DNA of 27,268 nt from a virus. Shown here one piece after another: positions 7,421-14,231 of this stretch. Numbering within the stretch: the stretch's first letter is position 1; every line of letters starts with the position of its first letter. The DNA is taken from the IMG/VR virus record IMGVR_UViG_3300026142_000018, positions 1 to 27,268 of that record; one strand, given 5' to 3'. The position numbers were made by a program, and so were the translations under genes. The notes below the pieces were generated by a model. The model searched no databases. It saw only the letters and a list, made by a program, of their open reading frames with translations, and was not told the DNA's origin.

Positions 7421-9052
7421 TTAATCCGCTAGAACAATGTCAAAATTTGTTGCAGGCATTATATAGCCCACACTAGGCGAGTTGAGAATTAAATCAAACT
7501 TGACGCCATCGAATATATAGCCGTACCTCGCGTTTTCTCCGTACAGGTCAACAGCAAATGCAACCGTACCGCTATTATGTCCGGTGCCAGAAGCAGTGAA
7601 TTTAATTCCGGTTGTCAAACCGCAAACGCCGCGATTAGACGAAACGCCAACACCGTCTAATTGATCACCAGCAATATCCAGACCGCTAACACCGCTGTTA
7701 ATGCCGGCCATAAAGGCAGCAAATCGAATTGCAGTGATTAAATCCGATTGACCGGAATTTCTACTGGTTCCGCTTGCGTCTAGATTAGCAGCCCCGGCAG
7801 CTAGCGAGCTAAAACCACTGTTGTGTCCAGTGCCAGCAGCCGCTAGAGGTATGGCAGTGCTCAGGCCAGCCGATCCGCTGTTGCGGCCCGTAGCAGCCCC
7901 GTCAAGCGCCGCAGCGCCGCCCGCGAAGTCTGCGCTACCCGAGTTCCGCCCGGTGCCTGCGGCAGCTAGCGGGATGGCCGTAGACAGACCCGCGATGCCG
8001 GCATTTCGCCCGGTGCCTGTTCCGTCCAAGGCTGACGCAATGCCTGCCAGTGACGACGTACCAGAATTCTTACTTAATCCAAATCCGACAAGCTGGATAG
8101 CTGTCGTTATCGCAGACAAACCAAAATTTGAACCGGAACCAGACGCAGCTAATGCAGCGGCAGAGCCGATTAAATTTGACGTTCCTGAATTGATGCCTTT
8201 ACCAGAAGCCGCTAAAGGAATCGCTGTAGATAATCCAGCCGTACCAGAATTACGGCTTACTCCTACGCCATCTAAAGCAGCACTTGTACCACCAGAAGAT
8301 GGAACAGGTGTTAAAAGTTTTCGAGGTTCAAGTAATGACCAGAATCCAAAATCGTTAGAATATCTACGAAATTCTTCATCAGATAAAATACGATTGAATG
8401 TAGCAACAGGCCCAATCTTTGAACCATCAGAAAAACCTTCACTGGTGCTAGGGCCTCCGCGATTACCAATTGAATAGTTAATCGACGTACTAAATGTATT
8501 TGACCCAGAACCAGTACCATCAGCTTTACCGCCAAGATAAAATCTAGATGTACTACCGTCGTAGCTTACCCCAACCCAATACCATGCACCACTAGTCAGC
8601 GACGTTGTGCTAGAACCTAAATCAGCAGTCCCGGAACAAAGTAAATTTAATTGGTTCGAAGTATTTACACGAAATTGAAAACCGCCAAAACCAGAACCAT
8701 ATATCGTTTGTTGCGCACCAATTGAAGCTAACCAAATCTTAGCAATAACTGAATGATTTTTTGTAGACGTTGCACCAGCAGCGCCCAAATTAACCATTAT
8801 CGAATCTAATGAACCTGTCCCGGTTGTATCTAACTTTAAATGATAACCATTGTTATCATAGTCCCAATAAACACCCGTAGGAGTTGGCGAACCAGCACCG
8901 AAAGATCCATGCGCTTTACCGCATAGATCCAAAATCTTTAGATTGTCACCGGTTCTAATCCCGTATAAATGGACTAGACCAACATCGCCACGCGCACGAA
9001 CGAATTGTTGAGGTTGCCGCGACCACGGCAAAGGTAGCCGTCTGCGTGTCAC
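7421..9052 (-). CDS. LamG-domain receptor-binding protein with 20/21-residue tandem repeats
   Basis: A 543-residue candidate tail fibre or adhesin. The start is a GTG at 9052 with CGGAG eight bases upstream, inside the end of the previous gene. Residues about 65-235 form a concanavalin/LamG-type sandwich: SLDSIMVNLG, WYWVGVSYDGS, FYLGGK, then the typical exit IGPVATFNRILSDEE and FWSLLEP. Residues 258-500 are twelve repeats, each centred on N-S-G, spaced alternately 20 and 21 residues, making six 41-residue units of two flavours (ALDG.G..RNSG.A.LST and IPLAA.GTG.NSG). The last 40 residues are a short strand-rich cap. LamG domains in phage fibres usually bind surface glycans; the repeats are probably a stalk or beta-solenoid. 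Sequence alone does not show which end binds the host. Confidence 0.75.
   Translation of the reverse strand: MTRRRLPLPWSRQPQQFVRARGDVGLVHLYGIRTGDNLKILDLCGKAHGSFGAGSPTPTGVYWDYDNNGYHLKLDTTGTGSLDSIMVNLGAAGATSTKNHSVIAKIWLASIGAQQTIYGSGFGGFQFRVNTSNQLNLLCSGTADLGSSTTSLTSGAWYWVGVSYDGSTSRFYLGGKADGTGSGSNTFSTSINYSIGNRGGPSTSEGFSDGSKIGPVATFNRILSDEEFRRYSNDFGFWSLLEPRKLLTPVPSSGGTSAALDGVGVSRNSGTAGLSTAIPLAASGKGINSGTSNLIGSAAALAASGSGSNFGLSAITTAIQLVGFGLSKNSGTSSLAGIASALDGTGTGRNAGIAGLSTAIPLAAAGTGRNSGSADFAGGAAALDGAATGRNSGSAGLSTAIPLAAAGTGHNSGFSSLAAGAANLDASGTSRNSGQSDLITAIRFAAFMAGINSGVSGLDIAGDQLDGVGVSSNRGVCGLTTGIKFTASGTGHNSGTVAFAVDLYGENARYGYIFDGVKFDLILNSPSVGYIMPATNFDIVLAD
7553..8281 (-). repeat. Six 41-residue coding super-repeats in the LamG protein
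   Basis: The N-S-G cores fall at residues 267, 287, 308, 328, 349, 369, 390, 410, 431, 451, 472 and 492, with spacing 20 and 21 in strict alternation. The repeats are conserved as protein but not as DNA. The peptide LSTAIPLAA occurs three times with largely different codons. The central copies (about 7,820-8,050) are much richer in GC than the outer copies. Confidence 0.9.
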
Positions 9053-9055
9053 GGC

Positions 9056-9466
9056 TTATGCTCCGCGCCATTCGTTATAGATAGCAACGACGTTAACGGT
9101 ACGCGAAGCACCTTGATTAGCCTTAAATGTAAGCTTGAACTGTTGTCCACCTTCAACATTTAAATCAAAAGCTTGTACCGCTGGATCTTCTAAGAACGTG
9201 TCAATACGTCCCAGCAATTGAGCATGCAAGTTAGACGGAAACAACGAAGCATTTGGACTATACTTAATCCAAACATCTATATAGTCACCACTTGCTGGAG
9301 TTCCTTGGTTATCACAACTTACGATAACCTTTCCTTGTCCAGCATCTGCATGAATAGCTTGCACATCGGAATCAACAACGCTATTAGAATTCAACGCTTT
9401 AGGCGTGACTGAGCTATCTACAGTAGCAAACTTAATTCCGCTTACGTTTGTGTTACTGTTAGCCAT
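9056..9466 (-). CDS. Putative virion structural protein
   Basis: I do not recognise this 136-residue protein. It starts with a Ser/Asn/Thr-rich segment (MANSNTNVSGIKF), has no signal or membrane segment, and its second half alternates hydrophobic and polar residues (QQFKLTFKA, TVNVVAIYNEW), as in a beta-sandwich. It sits among fibre-type genes, four bases before the LamG protein gene and four bases after the 97-residue gene. The ATG lacks a clear ribosome site and follows the upstream TAA closely, suggesting coupled translation. A role as a virion decoration or fibre component is likely from context only. Confidence 0.55.
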   Translation of the reverse strand: MANSNTNVSGIKFATVDSSVTPKALNSNSVVDSDVQAIHADAGQGKVIVSCDNQGTPASGDYIDVWIKYSPNASLFPSNLHAQLLGRIDTFLEDPAVQAFDLNVEGGQQFKLTFKANQGASRTVNVVAIYNEWRGA

Positions 9467-9469
9467 TGA

Positions 9470-9763
9470 TTAAATCGCAAATGCGTCCCATAACGAATTG
9501 ACGACAAATTCTAATGTATCGTCAATAATAGTCTTACCGTCAGCGTCATGTGCGCCTGCGGCAATAGTTGCGTTACTCATGACAGCAGTTGCCCACATGA
9601 CTACAGGCTCCGTGCCGTCTAGGATACGCTGACCTAATAGCTTATCTTCGGCGGCAGGATTAGCGGCATTCAGTTGCGAAACTGCCGCTTTCACCATCAG
9701 ATAACGAATGCGGGTTTGAAAATCGCCATTGTTGGCGATACCCGCGCATTGAAAAATATTCAT
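9470..9763 (-). CDS. Small conserved phage structural protein
   Basis: A 97-residue protein of a kind often seen beside phage fibre genes. The pattern is an N-terminal 'DFQ.R..Y.M.KAA' helix (residues 14-27 here), a middle 'LG..I..G..P....A.AV..N.TIAA' segment, and a C-terminal LEFVVNSLWDAFA helix. No catalytic residues or membrane segments are visible. It lies six bases after the Gp80-like fibre gene and four before the next gene, in one transcription block. The function is unknown; membership of the fibre block suggests a virion or fibre assembly role. Confidence 0.55.
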   Translation of the reverse strand: MNIFQCAGIANNGDFQTRIRYLMVKAAVSQLNAANPAAEDKLLGQRILDGTEPVVMWATAVMSNATIAAGAHDADGKTIIDDTLEFVVNSLWDAFAI

Positions 9764-9769
9764 GATGGT

Positions 9770-10411
9770 TTATGCGTCAATAGACGATTGATAAACACCA
9801 ATTGCAACCGCTGGCGCAGCATCGCCATTATTGATTGTCTTAGGCGTTGTCATCGGTAACCATTCCTCCATATTGCCAGCAGTGCTAGCATCATAGATAG
9901 CCAACGCCCATGCGTATTTCCAATCGGCAGTAGGAGCCGGGAAAGTAATCGCAACGTTGTTCGAAATGGTTGACGCAACAGCAGTACCGGAGCTAGCCGC
10001 AGTCGAGCCAGCCGATTGCGTACCTGACACGTTAGCCATAGATGCGGTAAGCGCAACACGAGCATAGGAGCCGCCAGACGGTTCCACAGCCGCCGTACCT
10101 GCGCGCAGTGCGGATTCTTGTTCGGTAAAGACTGCCGAACCATCCGTAATGATTTCGTTCTTTGCACCAGGGTAAAGAGTCGATTGTGCAGCGGCTGAAG
10201 TTCCGGCAGTTGTTGCCTTATACAAATGCAACGCACCATCGTTAGCCAATACGCTAATCGTATCGTTTAATGCGTAAACCGTGCTGTTTGCGCGCGGCCC
10301 TTTGGTTGTAGTAAGAATGCCGAAATAAACGGTAGCAGGACGTGCAAATGTCTGCCCGCGCAAACGCCAATCTTGAAACTTGTTCCGAAAATAGTTAGTC
10401 CAAATACCCAT
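9770..10411 (-). CDS. Gp80-like phage tail fibre protein
   Basis: A 213-residue protein of the Gp80-like fibre group. The N-terminus has W-x-N-Y-F-R-N-K followed by WRLRGQTFARPATVYFGIL (residues 15-33), the family's 'N.i.D.LfRGq.f..P.t.YvgL' opening. The middle has GGSYARV (about residues 112-118). Near the end are NVAITFPAPTADW and AIYDAS, typical of this family. About 80 residues in the centre (Thr/Ala/Ser-rich, with VALTASMANVSGTQSAG) look like an insertion. The ATG at 10411 has AGGAT eight bases upstream. It lies between the SGNH hydrolase and two small structural genes, so a role in the fibre or its attachment is likely. Confidence 0.7.
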   Translation of the reverse strand: MGIWTNYFRNKFQDWRLRGQTFARPATVYFGILTTTKGPRANSTVYALNDTISVLANDGALHLYKATTAGTSAAAQSTLYPGAKNEIITDGSAVFTEQESALRAGTAAVEPSGGSYARVALTASMANVSGTQSAGSTAASSGTAVASTISNNVAITFPAPTADWKYAWALAIYDASTAGNMEEWLPMTTPKTINNGDAAPAVAIGVYQSSIDA

Positions 10412-10430
10412 GATTTTATCCTACTTGTGA

Positions 10431-11885
10431 TTAAGGTTGTAATGCTGCGTAATAACGATTTACTGCGTCTTGCAATGCATTAATATTTCCGTGAATAGTT
10501 TCGCCACTAGGGAACCAGCCAGCAGCGTTAATTTTAGCGAATGAGCCTAACGCGCTGTAGGGATTGATAAATCGGCGATTACGCGCAAATGCACCGGCAG
10601 CCATCTGAGCAGTTACGCCAGTTTGGTTAGCTAATCCGTTAGCTGTTCCAATTGGATAGTTAGACGCATAAAGAATATCACATGGACCAGCAGCAACTAA
10701 CTTAGCATCAAGACCGGTTAAGTCTGTTGCATAGTTAGAATCGACAACCGCATCATTGGAGTTATTGACTGTTTGATCAATAACCCATGCATCGCATGGA
10801 ATTAAACCTAACGAATTGCCGATTGCGTAACCATTACCTGTTGCATTAAAGTTTGCAATGCGCGAGCTACCGACAGCAGTATTGTAGAAATGAATCTGCT
10901 TAATCGTGCTATTCCATGTGATGATACCAATTAACACAATCGATTTACCGTCGCCAGCAGTCGTTTTGAATACGTCAACACTATGACTAGCCGGTGCGCC
11001 GGGAATGACGATAGTGGCGCTTTTAACGCTGATTGGACCACCAGGGACGGACGTGTCTATCGTAGTGATAGCAGCACCGTTATCTACTCCGACTGACATA
11101 TTTCCATATGCAGCAGAGCTAATATATAGAACTTGGCAACGATCAAATAACGCAGGCGATCCGTCAACCTTACGCGGAGTGAATTTAAAACGATTAGCAT
11201 TAGAGTTATTGCTACACCAATTGCCGCCTAAACTCCAAGCCGTTGCGCCAGAACCTGAATAACTCCATCCCGAATTAAGAACGACTTCGGGGTTATATAA
11301 ATTGGTTGTTTGTGCGCCTGAAAAATTTTGATCACCGAAAACGTTTCCAACATTGACGTTATATCCAGCGTCCGAAAACATTTTCGCTAATAAATTAGCG
11401 TAAGCGTATTGACGATTGTTTGTGTTTGAAACTACACCACCGCCGAAAGCACCAGCTTTGATAGAGTCGCCAGCAAATCCGATGGCAATATCTCGCGTGC
11501 CTGCTAAGACATCCGACAATGCTTTTTGCCAATAGATTAAAGGGTTAATGCCAACAATAGCATTAATTAATCCGTTAAATTGCGAGCTACTGAACGCAAC
11601 TCTAACCTTAGCCGAAGCACTAAACGACACTCTAGAACCGGTGCTACTGTCTTCCAAAACACCACGGCTTAAAGTTCTGGTTGCATCAGTGTATAAACAA
11701 TTGTTTGAAACTTCCCAATTGTTCCCTTCGGTAATCGTTACGGTATAGCGTTGACCGTCATGTAATGCACCAAACGTTTTTAAATCCGCAGTAATTGCAG
11801 ATGCGGCGCAAACAATATCGCCCAATCCACCATTGCCCACAGAGCTAACGAGTGTACCTAATCGATTCGCCGCTTTGTCAGCCAT
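10431..11885 (-). CDS. Tail-associated SGNH/GDSL hydrolase
   Basis: A 484-residue protein with two parts. Residues about 15-100 form a virion-attachment domain common in phage tail proteins: GLGDIVCAAS, DGQRYTVTI, ATRTLSRGVLEDS, RVSFSASAKVRV. From residue 133 an SGNH hydrolase begins with IGFAGDSIKAG, where GDS (139-141) supplies the nucleophile Ser141. The C-terminal block is SGETIHGN, with His465 the probable base; the usual Asp three residues before it is Glu462 here, a small departure. Such domains remove acetyl groups from surface glycans or cut ester bonds during adsorption. A long insertion (about 165-380) separates the blocks. The start directly follows the DUF4054 gene's stop. Confidence 0.78.
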   Translation of the reverse strand: MADKAANRLGTLVSSVGNGGLGDIVCAASAITADLKTFGALHDGQRYTVTITEGNNWEVSNNCLYTDATRTLSRGVLEDSSTGSRVSFSASAKVRVAFSSSQFNGLINAIVGINPLIYWQKALSDVLAGTRDIAIGFAGDSIKAGAFGGGVVSNTNNRQYAYANLLAKMFSDAGYNVNVGNVFGDQNFSGAQTTNLYNPEVVLNSGWSYSGSGATAWSLGGNWCSNNSNANRFKFTPRKVDGSPALFDRCQVLYISSAAYGNMSVGVDNGAAITTIDTSVPGGPISVKSATIVIPGAPASHSVDVFKTTAGDGKSIVLIGIITWNSTIKQIHFYNTAVGSSRIANFNATGNGYAIGNSLGLIPCDAWVIDQTVNNSNDAVVDSNYATDLTGLDAKLVAAGPCDILYASNYPIGTANGLANQTGVTAQMAAGAFARNRRFINPYSALGSFAKINAAGWFPSGETIHGNINALQDAVNRYYAALQP

Positions 11886-12260
11886 TTAACACCCCAATCC
11901 ATAACGTGTAATAATTGCTGGCGTATGAACAACACCAACACCAAACAATTGACCGTAAAGCATTCCATAAGACGATTGACCTAGCCAAGTGTCCGATTTA
12001 TCAATCGGGCGATACTTGCGTGAATCATCGCCTTTTTTTTCTTCAATGACGTTTCCGCGTGAACCGCCACCGTTGCCAGGGTATTTGTTAAGCCAGCACA
12101 AATGCGCGCCCATCAGCGCTAAAGCTAAAGCAGCCTTTGCGGGCGTTTTGCCGTCAGTATTAACGAATAGTCCGGCTTGATCTATCCATTTCAATACATC
12201 GGAGTCAATAACATTATTGAACTCCGATGCATTTAGCCTGAAATACTCAAGCGCCGTCAT
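11886..12260 (-). CDS. Head completion / connector protein (DUF4054-like)
   Basis: A protein of 124 residues resembling DUF4054, a helical phage head-completion or adaptor family that binds beneath the portal. Typical features are the N-terminal helix with FRLNASEFNNV and VLKWIDQAGLFV, the LALALMGAHLCWL helix at about residues 45-57, a charged loop (EEKKGDDSRKYRP), and the C-terminal segment LGQSSYGMLYGQLFG with its 'T.YG..Y..L' pattern. It follows the capsid module and precedes the SGNH hydrolase, so the head-tail connector genes are split by the fibre block. Confidence 0.68.
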   Translation of the reverse strand: MTALEYFRLNASEFNNVIDSDVLKWIDQAGLFVNTDGKTPAKAALALALMGAHLCWLNKYPGNGGGSRGNVIEEKKGDDSRKYRPIDKSDTWLGQSSYGMLYGQLFGVGVVHTPAIITRYGLGC

Positions 12261-12266
12261 GTTTGG

Positions 12267-12674
12267 TTACTTCTTTGCGTTTGACTTCGCAGGGCTAGTC
12301 CAAGACGAACCGGCCTTCGTTGCGTCTGCCTGCGCCTGATCTGGCGTCTTAGACGTGCCTGCGGCAGCTTCAGCCGCGCCCGGTTCGCCTTGTGACCCCA
12401 TACCCGCCGTACCTACGTTGTTGTCGCCCTTGGAGTCGCCAGGGATAGCCGCATTGGTGCCAGATTTGCCGTCGCTTTCTTCGGCAACTTCGCGCTTGTT
12501 TTTTACGTCTTCAGCATCGATAACATTAACGATTTTTAAATCGTCGCTACCATCGATAGAAGCCTCTAAAATGCCTTGTGGATCTGGCACCTTTGTAAGT
12601 TGGCCGGGAATACACATCTTGCCAAACACATGGACAACGCGAGCGGATTGGTTATACAGTTCGTAGATTTTCAT
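12267..12674 (-). CDS. Unknown protein with disordered Ala/Gly/Lys-rich tail
   Basis: A 135-residue protein I do not recognise. Residues 1-55 look folded (KIYELYNQSARVVHVFG, KIVNVIDAED). Residues about 60-135 are low-complexity and probably disordered, rich in Gly, Ala, Ser and Lys, ending SPAKSNAKK. The tail is coded by GC-rich sequence (about 12,300-12,450). The ATG at 12674 has a good AGAGGAT site. It is the first gene after the terminator that closes the capsid gene and lies seven bases before the DUF4054 gene. A head decoration or connector-accessory role fits the position but is not shown by sequence. Confidence 0.6.
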   Translation of the reverse strand: MKIYELYNQSARVVHVFGKMCIPGQLTKVPDPQGILEASIDGSDDLKIVNVIDAEDVKNKREVAEESDGKSGTNAAIPGDSKGDNNVGTAGMGSQGEPGAAEAAAGTSKTPDQAQADATKAGSSWTSPAKSNAKK

Positions 12675-12704
12675 GATTGATTATCCTCTATTGAAATTCG
12701 ATTG

Positions 12705-12730
12705 AAGAAAAGGGCTTGCGCCCCTTTCTT
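12705..12730 (-). terminator. Terminator overlapping the capsid stop codon
   Basis: On the minus strand, AAGAAAGGGGC (12730-12720) pairs with GCCCTTTTCTT (12715-12705) across the tetraloop GCAA, an 11-base-pair stem with one G-T pair. The TAA of the capsid gene (12731-12729) overlaps the foot of the stem. The T-rich 3' arm replaces a separate T tract. It probably limits read-through from the capsid gene into the connector genes. Confidence 0.82.
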
Positions 12731-13697
12731 AGTAGCCTTCGCCCTTAGCGAATGCCAGCGGGAACGGAATGATTACACCACCGCAACGCGACTCACAAGG
12801 AATCGTATATTCCAGATTGGTTAATTGCGGCGGATGCTGCAAGAAAGCCATTGGAATTTCAAGACGCCAGTTTTCGCGGTTGTTTTCCAGCGCGACCATG
12901 ACATCAGCACCGGCAGTGCCTGCGCCATCCAGTTCGATAACCGGAATAACTTTGATGCCAGGATTCGAACGGGTGAACACTTCCAGAATCGTAGCGTCCG
13001 ACATCGAACCACGAATCGTGGAATTGATGTAGGTGTATTGCTCCAAAGGCATCCATAATTGATTAGGACGATGAATACCTTTCGATTGCGTGATAACCGA
13101 ATTCACTAACGAATTCAAATCACGCAAAATCTGATCTGGCGTCTTAGTCGCAAACGTCTTGCTAGATCCCGTACCGTCAGCCGGAACAGTAACAGCAGAG
13201 ATATTCGCATTAGACAAGAAACCCGGCAGATTAGCCGTCGCATCACCATTCCAGGCGATCTTATTGATTGTTTCATCGTGCCCGCGCTTTGCGGCAGCTT
13301 GTTCAGCAGTATCAAGGTTAACACCTGCGAATTGTGCTGCGCGAATGTCTTGGACAGTATATCCGTAAGAAATACCGATAGAACGGATGTAACCGGTAAA
13401 CTCTTTCGCGAACACGCCAGCGCGTGGCAAGTCATCAGCATAATTGCTAATGATCTTCGCCATACCGACAGTGTCCCACATACGATAAGTATGTGACTTA
13501 GCACCAGCCGGAATATCAGTGCTGATTGGAAACAGCGTCAGAGCCGACAACGCAACGCGCGTCATCTGGTACGCTTGCGGGCGGATGTATTCCAACTGGC
13601 GCGCAAAGAACATCGATTCGTTTGCGTCCATATGGCCGGTAACTTCGATGGCACGTAAGTCACGCGCATCGTAATGGGTTAACTGTGCGGCTTTCAT
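12729..13697 (-). CDS. Major capsid protein (DUF2184 family)
   Basis: A 322-residue HK97-fold capsid protein of the DUF2184 family. Family features are an N-terminal region with EYIRPQAYQMTRVALSAL, then FPISTDIPAGAKSHTYRMWD (residues about 56-75), the 'Y..Q.I..A...G..L' segment SYGYTVQDIRAAQFAGV, and a WMPLEQYTYI segment near residues 215-225. The C-terminus has CESRCGGVIIPFPLAF, as expected for this group. There is no protease-cleaved delta domain; scaffolding is supplied by the gene two upstream. The ATG at 13697 has an AAAGGAC site, and the gene ends inside a strong terminator, consistent with high expression. Confidence 0.9.
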   Translation of the reverse strand: MKAAQLTHYDARDLRAIEVTGHMDANESMFFARQLEYIRPQAYQMTRVALSALTLFPISTDIPAGAKSHTYRMWDTVGMAKIISNYADDLPRAGVFAKEFTGYIRSIGISYGYTVQDIRAAQFAGVNLDTAEQAAAKRGHDETINKIAWNGDATANLPGFLSNANISAVTVPADGTGSSKTFATKTPDQILRDLNSLVNSVITQSKGIHRPNQLWMPLEQYTYINSTIRGSMSDATILEVFTRSNPGIKVIPVIELDGAGTAGADVMVALENNRENWRLEIPMAFLQHPPQLTNLEYTIPCESRCGGVIIPFPLAFAKGEGY

Positions 13698-13730
13698 TTC
13701 GTTTTAGTCCTTTAGAGTGTGGGCAGTTGA

Positions 13731-14201
13731 TTACAGGCGAGTTACTTCAACAACCGCCAAGCCTGCGGCAGTAGTGCCCGTCATGAAACGGACACGGCAT
13801 TGCGTGATTGCTTCAATACCAGCGGCAACGGCTTCATCGGTAAAGTTACCAGTCGCAAGCGACAAGTTAGCAACAGTGCCAGCAACAACCGCGTCAACCG
13901 TTTCGACCCAAATCCGGCCTTCTTTCATAACAGGCACGGTTTCTTTATCGAGATAGCCAACGACACCGCCAGCGGCTTGCTCAATGTCGAATTGAGCAGT
14001 AGCGATACCGATAACTAAGATGCCTTGACCGACGGAGTTAACGACTTGCTTAACTTGGCGTTCCTTGTTCGTTCCAAGGATAACCGGCATGCCGATTCCA
14101 ACAGCGCCTTCCGCGCTATAGGACATGTGATCATTCATGCGAAGATCGTAGAGCATGCCCTTGTATGCGGCATTTTGATACTGAGTGTATGCGGTTTGCA
14201 T
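13731..14201 (-). CDS. Capsid cement (decoration) protein
   Basis: A 156-residue protein matching the structural cement group that regularly sits between a DUF2213 protease/scaffold and a DUF2184 capsid gene. The N-terminus YTQYQNAAYKGMLYDLR and the strand-turn pattern that follows (GIGMPVILGTNKERQVKQV, GILVIGIATAQ, ETVPVMKEGRIWVETVDAV) are characteristic of these beta-rich capsid-surface proteins. The C-terminus RFMTGTTAAGLAVVEVTRL completes the fold. The ATG at 14201 has GAAAGGAC upstream, similar to the capsid gene's site, consistent with near-stoichiometric expression. Confidence 0.8.
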   Translation of the reverse strand: MQTAYTQYQNAAYKGMLYDLRMNDHMSYSAEGAVGIGMPVILGTNKERQVKQVVNSVGQGILVIGIATAQFDIEQAAGGVVGYLDKETVPVMKEGRIWVETVDAVVAGTVANLSLATGNFTDEAVAAGIEAITQCRVRFMTGTTAAGLAVVEVTRL

Positions 14202-14231
14202 TTGAGTAGTCCTTTCGTTTGGTTATTTGGA

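Noticed and set aside
7553-8281. CRISPR-like or DNA tandem repeat array
   Set aside because: The repeat is at protein level only; DNA copies diverge, there are no spacers and the frame is continuous.
7821-8477. Plus-strand open frame of 218 codons opposite the LamG repeats
   Set aside because: A Pro/Ala-rich mirror of the GC-rich repeat codons; the minus-strand LamG domain and repeat rhythm show the true frame.
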